Shown: positions 1 through 9,585 of the stretch, in pieces | How the letters are laid out: each line of letters starts with the position of its first letter | How positions within the stretch are numbered: the stretch's first letter is position 1 | NCBI GenBank assembly: GCA_033557675.1 | Contig: JAWQRM010000441.1 | Coordinates: 1 to 22,605, forward strand | DNA from: Coptodactyla brooksi | Lineage: Eukaryota > Arthropoda > Insecta > Coleoptera > Scarabaeidae | Direction: 5' to 3' | DNA length: 22,605 nucleotides | Program-made: the position numbers and the translations under genes | Notes under the pieces: model-generated | Told to the model about the DNA's origin: nothing | The model's input: only the letters and a program-made list of their open reading frames with translations | The model's database searches: none

Positions 1-953
1 ATCGAGACATTCACTGTGCACCTTATCGCAAAGAGATGAACTGATGAGCTGACATTGTGTACACTTTTTATGGTGGTTATAATCAGAAAATATTATCTCG
101 ATCGCATTTGCTAACGAATAATAGTGATTTCGCTACGGCATACGTCGAAGATACCCCATCTACTGATTTATGGAACATTAATTCCGGGAAGAAAGCTGAT
201 GCTGTACATATCTTGCGATTCTCTAATATGGTCCTATTGTTGGGATTCAGACGTTCTCCCTATGTTCTACATAGGTACTAGTACTGGATAACTGGTTTTC
301 ATCAATTGAACTAGTAATTATATCCATAAAGAAAAAATTAACGTGTCAGAACATTAAGAATTATTATAGAATGTAGATATATAGTTCGTTTTACATTTCA
401 TCAATGTTACCAAGATCGCTGTAACATGCGCACATTACCTGCGAAATTAGTCTCTAAAGTAAAAATGACAAAAAGTCCCACTCGTGCATTTTATGCAAAA
501 TGTCCATATCGAGGGCGTCGTATTAGAAGGTCCTAAAAACATACACTTACCTTGTGCAGTCTGAAAAAGTGCCCTAAAAACTTAATTTTTCTAATTATCA
601 TTGCATTTTTTACATTGTTTAAAATTTGTACTTTTATGTTGTACATAGAAAGTATTAGTTTTGTAATATGATTTGAGTACTTCCAAATGTTTAATAAATA
701 TTAGTTTGTCTTGCATGAATGAAACAAAGTGGTTATCTTTAAAGATTACGCACATAAAACATTTTTTTATAGAATTCACTTGCATTTCTTAAAATCTGTG
801 TATAGTTATGGGGTAAACAATTTTTACTTGGCATTGACTTTCTTATCTGCAATTGACGTATGACAGTTAATTTTGGGATACCAGTATTGCAGAGGTTAAT
901 ACAAAATTGGATTTTTTTAATACTAACTGAAAGTCTAATCGGTACCTGTTTCT

Positions 954-1001
<48 letters not shown>

Positions 1002-1893
1002 CAATATTTGCATTATAACAACATATTAATTTGTTTTAAAACACATTAATCGTCGAAATTGTTACAGGTTTATTATTGTAAAACTTTATCTAAAATTAAT
1101 TCGTATAATCATAAAAATTAAACTATTACATTTTTAATAATAATACACAAAATATATCAAAAAGATTAATTTAAATAATAGGTACGAACTTTTAATATGT
1201 CTATATATTTTTAATTACATCACAAAATTCCGTAAAAAGTTGATATTCGTACAAGTAATATCTTTAGTAGGAATTAGTAATCACAAAAATAATCAAAATA
1301 ATACTTAAAAAATACATTACATACCCTAAGAAACTATCGAATAAATGAATTTAATACTTCAATTAAAATGTCTTTAGCTGCTCACTTACAATACCGTAAA
1401 ACAAGAAAAGGGGACACTCGAATTTATTTTAAAATAAAATGAGTTAACAATATTAGCGACATTTATTAACATATCATATCCACGTCTCATGTTTTAAGTC
1501 ATATATATATATTTTTTTAATATTCAAATTTAGCAAAATCTTAAATATGACCGAAAACTGTCAGACCTAGATGTTTCGCAATACATGCCACTTGTATTGC
1601 CAACCAATTTTATTTTATATTAAATTACAAGGCCTCTTAGATGACTTTGTTTTTCGATCGTACAGTACTTAAAACCAAAGTTTAACGAAGAATATTGAAA
1701 AAATATTTCAGAAATAAAAATAGTGGATAATGCAAACATTCCTTTATTTCAAAAACCTAAATAATAAAATGCTATGCTTTATATACACTTCGGATTCTGT
1801 TCGTCGTCTGCAATAACCAACTTATCAATAACGAATCTTTTTTTACAATATCATGGCGCAACTGAAATCTCATTTATAGGTAAGTATCCTTTA
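1..1893. other. AT-rich region downstream of UBE2K, no recognised gene
   Basis: No convincing gene is visible. The only coding-like stretch is on the minus strand at about 110-235, where roughly 45 codons run without a stop (including the words AFFPELMFHK and YAVAKSLLFVSK), but it has no start, no family resemblance I recognise and no clear splice partners. A consensus-like splice donor on the minus strand (AAG/GTAAGT near 550) is isolated. The part next to UBE2K should include its 3' UTR; a minus-strand AATAAA at 1743-1748, about 145 bp past the stop codon, is a candidate polyadenylation signal. Confidence 0.5.
959..999. repeat. (TA)n microsatellite
   Basis: About 20 uninterrupted TA dinucleotides, seen directly. 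Such tracts are length-variable in insect genomes and prone to assembly error. Confidence 0.97.
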
Positions 1894-4800
1894 CTAACTA
1901 AACAGTTGTTCTGTGGCTCGTTCTAAATTCCAGTTGTATGACGATAGCGCTACTCTAGCTTGGTGTTCATCTACGCCCATGTCTTGTAACCGCTTGATTT
2001 TATCATTAAATTCAGGATTTTCTTGTGGACCTAACAGCAAAAAGAATTATCGACAAGCATTTTTTTTAATATAAACTTTCTCTATTGTCTACCTCCCGCA
2101 TAAACGTTTGTCCAATGACTAGCTGTTCTTTGAAACATGTCTAAATCTTCCTTAAACTGCCGCGCTACTACTGCATCTTGTGGATCATCTGGCTCCGCTG
2201 CTGACAGCAGCGCTTGCAACGACAGTAAAACTGTCCGTAATGTCATTGCCGCAGCCCTCGATGAATCAAAACCGTCAGTATAAAATCTTTTGTATGTTTA
2301 TGATCACCTTAACTTACCATTGATCTTTTAATATATCAAGACAAATGGCTCCTGTTACAGAACTTATGTTAGGATGCCATATTTTTGTGATGAAACGAAC
2401 CTGGAATTAATTGCGTTAATCAATGGTAGAATGATATGAAGTGTATGAAACATGTTGTTTGAATGACATATTTTAAAATTATTAAAAATGGGAGCCTATT
2501 TCAGAAATTTCAAAATTTCGACAAGATCGCTTGATCAGTTCTCCAGATGTGTTTGATATGCTATCCACAGTATATCACCCTGTATACACCCTACAAAATG
2601 CCTTTAGATTTCTCTCTCAGAGCCCTGGTATGAATTCTCAGGAGTATTTATGGGATACATTACATTGAAAAATCAGAATTTGTCACGTTTCAAATAAGAA
2701 CGATGTTAATTTTACTCCAATAGCAGAGAACAAACAATTAGGAGTGCAACAAGAAAATTAGTAAATCCAATACTATTGAAGAAGGAAAGCATAGTAAAGA
2801 TGAAAGGAGAACTTACAAAGTATTAAGCTAGAAATTACCCACTGCAATAACACCTACAGCAACGTTTGCTTATAACGAAATTTCGCAGACCAATTTGGTT
2901 CATAATAATGTTATCAGATATTAGTCATAAATGCAAATATCTAAAAAGATTATGATTATAAAAAAATTAACTTTACTATTAAGAATGTACAATACACTTT
3001 ACAAAACACCATATTATTTTGAATTGGGGCGTACTTTTTAGTCAAATTTTTATGCCGTAAAACTAGTACCTATTTAACTAAACAAATATGTTTCTTATTT
3101 TTCAATACCTATTACAAGTTAATTTTTATTGTATCCTATTTTTAAATTCCATTGCAACTAATACAGCACATTTTCTCAAAGATATCTGATATTTTTGTGC
3201 TTAGCTTTTGTATTAACATATGTAATTCCTTGACAGCAAAACTTTTCAAAACACATCAGACATTTTTTATTTTCTGCTGGGAAAACCATTTTAAAAGAGC
3301 TCAGTTCAGTTTATTGTGATCATAGGTTGTGTTTTTTTGGCTGTTATTTGCATATTAGAAACTATCAATAATGTTATTCATTTTTTTATCTGCATTGGGT
3401 TTCTAAAGAAATACCCTTAGAGTTTTACGTAGTATTTATATCATTTACTCCGCTAATGCATTGCTACGAAGATAAAGAAAGATTTCCTCCTTCTTTATCA
3501 TAGTATATAAGTTTGTTATAACTGTATTTGATAACAATATATTTTTTGTAATTACAACGAAGTTTCATTATATCTGGCAGAACGCTATAACCAGGTTAAT
3601 TACAAGTGAACATTAATGTATTTACTAATGAACTAGAAACTGTTGTAATTTACGAATAAATAAATTATTCACATAATTACCAGGTGTTCCCTTTTTATTA
3701 TCTTCACCGTAAAAGTCATTGCAATGTTATGCAGTTTCAAAAATTATTATAAACTTAAACACTCTTGTTTCAATTACATTAAATTTTGTAACTTTAATAC
3801 GAGATTGGATAAAAAAATGTGGGGAATGTTTTAATTTTGCAGGCTGCATAAGGTCAATTATCACGATGTTGTGTTGTTGCATTAATACCATTATCCCTAA
3901 TGTATGTTGGCATTTGTAGCCACATTGGAAGCTTCCTTTACTATTAGCTGTCCAAAAGGTTACACGCGGTTCCCTTGCGGAAAAAATGTAACAAAGAATT
4001 TGTATTAGATTTTGCTCTAAGAATGGAATAAATACCGTTACTAAATGGTACAAATGTTTTCTACAGGGGGTTTTCAAATAGATTGCTGATGATGTTGACA
4101 TATTATTTGACCCATGCCTAGCAATTTTTTCGGATATTTTGGGCATAAGATGTGTAGCAGCAAAATGTGTTCCCAATTGTTGAATTATGTCCAAACGCAG
4201 TGTTGAGTGGATATTGCTCAGCAGTTACCAAATGAAGTAAAAGACGGTCTAGAACTGCTCAAATGGGTCAAACCGGGTGGCGAAATATGGGTCTACAGAT
4301 ATGATATCTAAAAACTTTAAATAGGCTCGGCAAATTCCATCGAATGTGAAGGTTCAGCTTACTGTTTTCTTCGATTTCAATGCACTGTACTGCAATACGC
4401 ATGCGTATTATAAACATCATTGAATGAAGCAGTGCAAAGAAAAGCCCGGGTTTGTTGCAAAACAACTGATGGTAATTGCATTGGGGTAATAGACCTGTTG
4501 ACAATTCGCCCCTTGTTTGTGAGTTATTGGCAAAAGGCAACACTATTACAATGCCTTAACTTCCATACTTACCTTCCTGCCCTACCTTCTAATTACTATA
4601 CCGGTACATACAAATATGAATCAAGATAGCTACATTAAATAGAAACATAAAATCTAACAAGAAATGCCTACAATATTTAAAATGTTATTTTTAGTTTAAT
4701 GAGAATTTGAAATATTTAATAAACGACAATAGAAACAAACGTAATAACAGAAGGAAGAGAAACAAAAACCACCGGAACACAATGTGGGCAACCTTCACAT

Positions 4801-7800
4801 ATATCGGCTGGAAAAATTCTGCTCGTCCCATATTAGAATCATGTACGACTCCCACTACGAGCCCGTGACCCCCTGTCTACCCCACGAACCCGTGACTGTC
4901 CATGCCCCGAGCTACCGTGTGAGTGCTCAGTAACATTTGTGATGTCTTGGGAGGACGTACATGCTAGTGCTGTTTGATATCGTCTTACGTACACTTATTT
5001 TTTAACTACTATCAATAAATGTTTATATATTTCTTTTCAAACGTTTAAGTTCGACGGACAAACAAAAACTTCATTCTTACTAAAAATAAAAGGTCATTCT
5101 GAAATAAAATAATTCTAATAAAATTTAAAAATAAAACTAAATGAAAGATTCAAAGATGCAAAGATGAGTACCATTTTAATGGAATTTATTGTGCTTCAAA
5201 ATGTTCCTGACTGTTCGAACACTCATATCAACTTCTTCGGAGATTTGTCTACTGGAGACAGGTTCACTGACTGTGACAAATGCACAGATATCAGTTTCCC
5301 CTAGCCTCTCTTTCAGCTTTCAACTGAGGTAGTCCAAATACCACTTAACCGGTGACTTCGTTTTTACTTAAATACCACGTAATAATTTGAACCCTCTGGG
5401 CAGTTGTAAAAACGGACATTCTGAAGCTGGAGAGCATTTCTGGAGTAATAGTTTGATGAACTTGAATAATTTTTATTCTGAACTCATTCAAACTATTGGC
5501 TTGTTGACGATGTTGGAAAATGATTTCTTTAGTGTACCCCCACAAAAAGAAATCATTCGGTGATAAATCTGGCGATCTAGGGGGTCATATAATGCTGCCA
5601 CTTCTGCTAATAATACGACCAGGGAAAGTTTTGCTCAGAAACCCTCACAACCTCATCATATTATGAGTAGAGAACCATTATACTGAAACCAAACCTTGTC
5701 AAAGTTGAGTGGCAGGTTTTGGACAGTAGCAATCACTTGGTTGTGCAATAGTTCTAAATACTTATTGGCATTTAAGTATCCATCAATGAAAAAAGGTTGA
5801 ATGATGAAATCACCTAAAATATCAGTCGAAACATTCAACTTTTATGGATACTGCGTTCGAGCAACAACAGTTAGATGCTTATTTTCCTGAACCCAATATC
5901 GTGTAACGGATGAATTGTGACGACCACGAATGGGAAAAGACAATTCATCTGAAAATAAAATATTTCCCAAGAAATTTTTATCCTCCTTTGATTTTTCCAT
6001 CATAGTTTCACAAAATTCCATTCATCTGATATTGTCCTTAGGAAAAATCTCTTGCGTACTTTCCACTTTACAGCAGCGGAATTTATTGCTCTTCAAAATG
6101 TTTCTGACTGTTCGAACACTCACACCAACTTCTTCGGAGTTTTGTCTGCTGGAGACAGGTTCAATGACTGTGACAAATGCACAGATATCAGTTTCCCTAG
6201 TCTCTCTTTCAGGTTTCAATTGAAGTTGTGGAGGGTCGCGAATTTTCAAGCGGCATTGGCAACAACCTGTCTTTTCGAACACATTGACAATACGCAATGT
6301 TGCTCGACGCGATGGAATTGGCCGATTATCGAAAGCAACTGTGGATAAATTTACTTAAACTTCTTCCGAAGAATTTCCACTCAAATACCACTTGATAACT
6401 TAAACCTTGTCAGCAGTTTTAAAAAGAGACATTTTGGGATTCGATTTTCGGAATCACCCAAATGGTCTTCGGAATCAACCAATTATGGGCGATGCAATAT
6501 CCATATGAGATAACGTGTAATTTCCTAATATATGTATATATAATTTTCAAACGACATGGACTACAAATCGCATACAAAACAAATAACAACATCGAGAATC
6601 TACTCAAACCAAAAATTGGAAGCATAGACAAATATAAATTAAGCGGAATATAATGCTTGCACGTGTTGCAAACAAATTAATTTGCAACACGTGCAAGATG
6701 CCATATATTGGCCAAACAGGTCGGAAATTCCAGAGCAGATACAATGATCACAAGATCCTACCAATTCGACAGTACTGACTCTAATTATGAGGAACACCTC
6801 ATTAAATGCTGGCACGAGCTCGGTCCATTGAGGATACAATGACAGTGTTGACAATTCAAGGAAAAACTAATAAACTGGAGACTAAGGGAGAGCCCTAGAA
6901 ATCTACAAACATAGTCATCAGTAGACTATTTTTTCCCCTTTACAAAAGTTCCAGATACTTATACCGTGTCGGAAATTACATGTCTTCTCATAGAGATATT
7001 GTGTTCTCGTCCACAATTGATTCAGAACAGCTTCAGAATGTCCCCTTTACACCCTCCGAGAGGGTTCAAATTATCAAGTGGTATTTGAGTGGCAATTCTT
7101 CGGAAGAAGATGTAAATTTAGTCGCAGTTGCTTTTTGAAAATCGACCAACACCATCGCGTCGAACAATATTGCATATTGTCAATGTGTTTGAAAAGACAG
7201 GTTGTGTGACATGTTGTCGCCAATGTTACTTGAAAAGGAGCGACCCTCGACAATCTCAATTGAAGCCTGAAAGAAAGGCTAGGAAAACTGATATCTGTGC
7301 ATTTGTTACAGTCAGTGAATCTTTGAAGCGCAAACAATTCCGTTGTTTTAAAGTGGGAACTACGCAATATATTTTTTCTGAGGACAATATCAGACGAATA
7401 GAATTTTGTAAAAGTGTAATGGAAAAATCAAACAAGACTGAAAATTATTTAGGAAATATTTTATTTTTGGATGAATCATCTCTTCCCATACATGGTCGTC
7501 ACAATCCGTCCATCACGTGATAGTGGGCTTAGGAAAAAAAGGATCTAACTGTTGCTGCTCGAACATAGTATCCATAAAAGCTGAATGTTTGGACTGGTAT
7601 TTTAGGTGATTTCATCATTGGACCTTTTTTCATTGATGGAAACCTAAACGCCAACAAATATTTAGAACTATTGCAGAACCGCGCGATTCCTGCTGTTTGA
7701 AACCTTCCACTCAACTTTGACGAGGTCGGTTTTCAGCATGATCCATTCCCTGATCAATTATATGGCCCCCTAGATCGTCAGATTTATTACCAAATGATTT

Positions 7801-9213
7801 CTTCTTGTGTTTTCTTCCAATAGCTTGAATGAGCTCAGAATAAAAATTATTCAGGCTTATCAGACTATTACTCCAGAAATCGTCCCCAGAGTGAGGAGAA
7901 CTTTCTACGACAGGTTGGGGTATTGGTTGGCGAAATTAGGAGGCATCTTTAAATCTTTCATTTAGTTTTATTTTTAAATATTATTGGCATTTTTTTTTAT
8001 TTTAGAGTGACCTTTTATTTTAGTAAAAATGAAGTTTTTGTTTGTCTGTCGAACTAAAAAGTTCGAAAAGAGATAAATAAACCTTTATTGATAATAGTCA
8101 AAAAAATAAGTGTACGTAGGATGATGTCAAGCAGCACTAGCATGTACGTCCTGCTAAGACATCACAAATGTTACTGAGCATTCGTGGGGTATAAGGTTCC
8201 CAAAATTCATACCGTTTATTCACTTGATAATACCGTAAAGACGAAACGCGTCGTGAACCGCAAAAACTAAATGTCAGAACGTGATGAAAACTCAACACCA
8301 TTATGTTAGAAAAGGCGCTGGCGTAAGCGAGTTATATCTTATGGGGACTACTTTGAATAGGATAAAATGAATATTGATGAACAAAAAAAAAAATTTTTGT
8401 GAGGGCAACGAATATTCCACGAAGCAACATAAGATCATTTGCATTTAACATTCTCATTTTTCCAAAAAGTTTTGAAAAGCCTACAAAATGTTTGACTTCG
8501 CTGCATAGGCAGGTTTTTTTTTATACAGTTTTGTTTTTATACCTGCATGAAGCTTATATAACAATTTCTTTCTTAAACTCAAATATAAATCTTGTGTCAA
8601 ATTTTAATATAAACTTTCTGTCATTGTCACATTCTATCTATAAAGCTTTCAGAATCATTTAATAACGACCGTACAATCGACTAATATTTACGTGATATAT
8701 CTACGCGGTGATATCTACGTATAGTGAATGAACGTTTACTTACTTTCGGTGGATTGAACGGATATGTTTCGGGTATTTTTATTTCGAGTATAAAGTTTCC
8801 GCCCTCGTATGGAGTGTCTGGTGGCCCCGCGATCTCTCCTTTCAATTCAGTGTAACTATTATTTACTGGTTCTACTTTGATAGCGCATTTTGCAACCTAC
8901 AAACGGTAAACAGAGTAGGAAAAGTCATATCACTGGTGGTAAAAAAGGTTAATAAACAAATGATAACCTTTAAATGATATCCATCATTGATATTTACAAT
9001 TAATCAATAAATGTTTTTAATTTCCGTGCTTTATGTTGCACACAGTCAATGAAGATGTCAAGAAGTGATAAAGAAGAGGAGAATGGGGGTAAGTAATCGG
9101 GTTATAATTAACGTTTAGAACTAAAAACGAGTTAAAATTGTGCACCTTACCTCTTCACTCTTAATAACCTCTTTAAACTCACGTTGAATTCTTTGAGCAG
9201 CTATGTTGGCCAT
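1894..9213 (-). CDS. UBE2K: Ubiquitin-conjugating enzyme E2 with UBA domain (UBE2K / E2-25K type), five exons
   Basis: This gene encodes an E2 that accepts ubiquitin from E1 on a cysteine and passes it on, often building chains. Coding exons on the minus strand are 9151-9213, 8744-8896, 2318-2400, 2093-2256 and 1894-2030. All junctions have GT-AG ends and matching phases, and together they encode 199 aa plus stop, almost exactly the usual family length of about 200. The start at 9213 gives MANIAAQRIQREFKEV, the canonical N-terminus. Exon 2 carries GEIAGPPDTPYEGG and IPETYPFNPPK. Exon 3 carries the core KIWHPNISSVTGAICLDILK, with the catalytic cysteine at residue 92. Exon 5 (about residues 155-199) is the C-terminal UBA domain that distinguishes this E2 class. 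Intron 2 is 6.3 kb and full of transposon relics; the other introns are short. The gene is head to head with PRPS and probably shares its promoter region. Identification is firm and no coding defect was seen. Confidence 0.97.
2401..3700. other. 5' half of UBE2K intron 2 as seen on the plus strand, nothing recognised
   Basis: AT-rich intronic sequence. A less AT-rich patch at about 2490-2850 has short open stretches on both strands but no family motif I could identify. It may be an old repeat. Confidence 0.4.
3727..4200 (-). pseudogene. Possible Harbinger/PIF (HARBI1-like) transposase relic
   Basis: A 155-codon minus-strand reading frame lies inside the UBE2K intron. Its N-terminal part (FAATHLMPKISEKIARH, then SSAIYLKTP) resembles the segment of HARBI1-like nucleases with the pattern 'GVSQPTVSRxxxxVxxAIxxH...FIKFP'. 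Its C-terminal part (NIVIIDLMQPAK, then HSPHFFIQSRIKV) resembles the 'IxDxxARWPGSxHDSxIFxxSRI' segment. The catalytic DG and HDS residues are not preserved and no flanking exon or complete domain is visible. The resemblance is by eye only, so this may instead be a chance open frame. Confidence 0.35.
4924..5158 (+). repeat. Left long terminal inverted repeat of the mosaic
   Basis: It begins TGCTCAGTAACATTTGTGAT and matches the reverse complement of 7944-8180 through CTAAATGAAAGATT at its inner edge, with scattered substitutions and small indels. Just outside it, a short ACCCCACGA string also recurs in inverted form beyond the right repeat, suggesting the true ends lie slightly further out and that about 35 bp differ between the two sides. 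Confidence 0.85.
5159..5427 (-). pseudogene. Truncated second transposase copy (N-terminal part)
   Basis: It begins FRMSVFTTAQRVQIITWYLS, the N-terminal motif of this transposase family, directly after the C-terminus of the neighbouring copy, so two copies are fused tail to head at about 5427/5428. It then jumps to the region encoding the helix-turn-helix segment (similar to 6080-6240) and ends at the inverted repeat. It has internal deletions and stops, and is not functional. Confidence 0.7.
5428..6432 (-). pseudogene. Decayed Tc1/mariner-superfamily transposase, left copy
   Basis: In order from 6432: a degenerate N-terminus (VIKWYLSGNSSEE-like), the linker KPERETRETDICAFVTV, a helix-turn-helix segment EEVGVSVRTVRNILK, then DILGDFIIQPFFIDGYLNAN and KYLELLHNQVIATVQNLPL, VWFQYNG, PRSPDLSPNDFFLWGY, and finally EFRIKIIQVHQTITPEML. 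These are the landmarks of a DDE transposase whose last two acidic positions lie in 'FQxDGA' and 'SPDLSPNDFF'. Here the second aspartate reads N (FQYNG), and stops and frameshifts interrupt the frame. It retains the helix-turn-helix segment that the right copy has lost. Confidence 0.8.
6433..7035 (+). mobile_element. Penelope-like element relic with GIY-YIG endonuclease motif
   Basis: The plus strand encodes AYKTNNNIENLLKPK, then IDKYKLSGI, then after an interruption CNTCKMPYIGQTGRKF and RYNDH. This order (KTNN...LLKPK...DKY...GIY.L.C..C...YIGQTGR...RY.EH) is the hallmark of the C-terminal region of Penelope-like retroelements, where YIGQTGR belongs to the GIY-YIG nuclease. The frame is broken by a 20-bp insertion at 6653-6672 and by a stop and frameshift after RYNDHK. 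Recognisable homology covers about 6540-6840; the rest of the spacer is unassigned. It sits between the two inverted transposase copies. Confidence 0.75.
6656..6697. repeat. Perfect 17-bp inverted repeat with 8-bp loop
   Basis: Arms CTTGCACGTGTTGCAAA and TTTGCAACACGTGCAAG surround CAAATTAA. The right arm is the Penelope-like coding sequence for ICNTCK; the left arm belongs to a 20-bp insertion (see findings). It could be mistaken for a terminator or a regulatory hairpin. Confidence 0.95.
7038..7943 (+). pseudogene. Decayed Tc1/mariner-superfamily transposase, right copy
   Basis: In order: VPFTPSERVQIIKWYLSGNS, NRPTPSRRTILHIVNVFEKT, LKPERKARKTDICAFVTV, FRCFKVGTTQYIFSEDNIRR, NILFLDESSLPIHGRHN (first catalytic aspartate in FLDES), a broken GDFIIGPFFIDGNLNAN segment, then ELRIKIIQAYQTITPE, FYDRLGYWLAKLGG and a stop next to the inverted repeat. 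Compared with the left copy, about 20 codons encoding the helix-turn-helix (from VSSRQ to TVRNI) are deleted. There is also a one-base deletion just after the ATG and several later stops, so it is non-functional. Confidence 0.82.
7944..8180 (-). repeat. Right long terminal inverted repeat of the mosaic
   Basis: Reverse complement of the left repeat at about 90 percent identity by eye, ending CTGAGCA at 8174-8180. It abuts the C-terminal end of the right transposase copy, so the repeat behaves as the 3' end of that element. Confidence 0.85.
8300..8390 (+). pseudogene. C-terminal fragment of a mariner-type transposase
   Basis: At 8316-8384 the plus strand reads RWRKRVISYGDYFE, a stop, then DKMNIDEQ. 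This matches the usual mariner-family tail 'RWxKCxxxxGDYFEGDKxNID' with one stop where glycine is expected, and is followed by an A-run. No upstream transposase or end sequence was recognised in 8181-8300. Confidence 0.55.
8391..8743. other. UBE2K intron 2, exon-2-proximal part, nothing recognised
   Basis: AT-rich intronic DNA between the mariner tail and the splice donor of UBE2K exon 2 (AAA/GTAAGT at 8744/8743). The long plus-strand open frame here has no recognisable domain. Confidence 0.5.
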
Positions 9214-9585
9214 TATGGATATTAATTGTGTAGTGAAAATGCAATTATAACATTTAGAACATGTAGTGCGGAATGGATTTTGAAAAGGCGTCTAATGTTA
9301 CAAAAATGAAATTTTTACTGACTGACTTTCACACTTTGTAATTTACAGTGAAGTTGGAAGTTATCTGACATGAAAAGTTGAGTGGTTTTGATCAAGTTGG
9401 CCAACCCTCCGTGTCTTTGGTAACTTGCTGTAAAACTATTTTCAGGTTTTTTAAGTCAGGTTATTCTTGTTAACATGTGGGCGCATTGACAAACTGCGGA
9501 TATTGATATATTATCGTATATTTGAGAATTAGATATCGATAGCGAAGCTATAGGTTCTCTTTCCACTTCGCGTCGTAATAAACAA
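9214..9585. promoter_or_regulatory. Divergent promoter region between UBE2K and PRPS
   Basis: 372 bp separate the UBE2K start codon (minus) from the first in-frame PRPS ATG (plus), so both 5' UTRs and core promoters must be here or very close. There is no TATA box at the expected place for either gene. A DRE octamer lies at 9534-9541, and a pyrimidine tract (CTCTTTCC at about 9558-9565) is a plausible PRPS start site. This fits a shared housekeeping promoter; transcription starts are inferred. Confidence 0.65.
9534..9541. promoter_or_regulatory. DRE core promoter motif TATCGATA
   Basis: An exact 8-bp palindromic match to the DNA replication-related element bound by DREF, a known core-promoter motif of insect housekeeping genes. 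It lies about 45 bp upstream of the first PRPS ATG and 320 bp from the UBE2K ATG. Function here is inferred from sequence and position. Confidence 0.65.

Larger units (their letters stand above)
4924..8180. mobile_element. Inverted-repeat mosaic of Tc1/mariner-superfamily transposases inside UBE2K intron 2
   Basis: The ends are long inverted repeats (4924-5158 against 7944-8180) about 90 percent alike by eye. Inside, transposase relics of one family read inward to outward: minus strand from 6432 down to about 5159, plus strand from 7038 up to about 7943. A 0.6-kb spacer between them contains a Penelope-like fragment. The structure can be read as two copies of one element in head-to-head orientation, or as a large fold-back element. 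All frames are broken, so the unit is not autonomous. The antisense/sense arrangement could form a long hairpin in UBE2K pre-mRNA. No target-site duplication was established. Confidence 0.8.

Noticed and set aside
6656..6697. A bacterial-type terminator or regulatory hairpin
   Set aside because: The context is a eukaryotic intron, and one arm is ordinary Penelope-like coding sequence with the other arm a 20-bp insertion.
4924..8180. A CRISPR array or other prokaryotic repeat system
   Set aside because: Repeats are long inverted ends with transposase fragments, with no short regularly spaced direct repeats. The genes show eukaryotic splicing.
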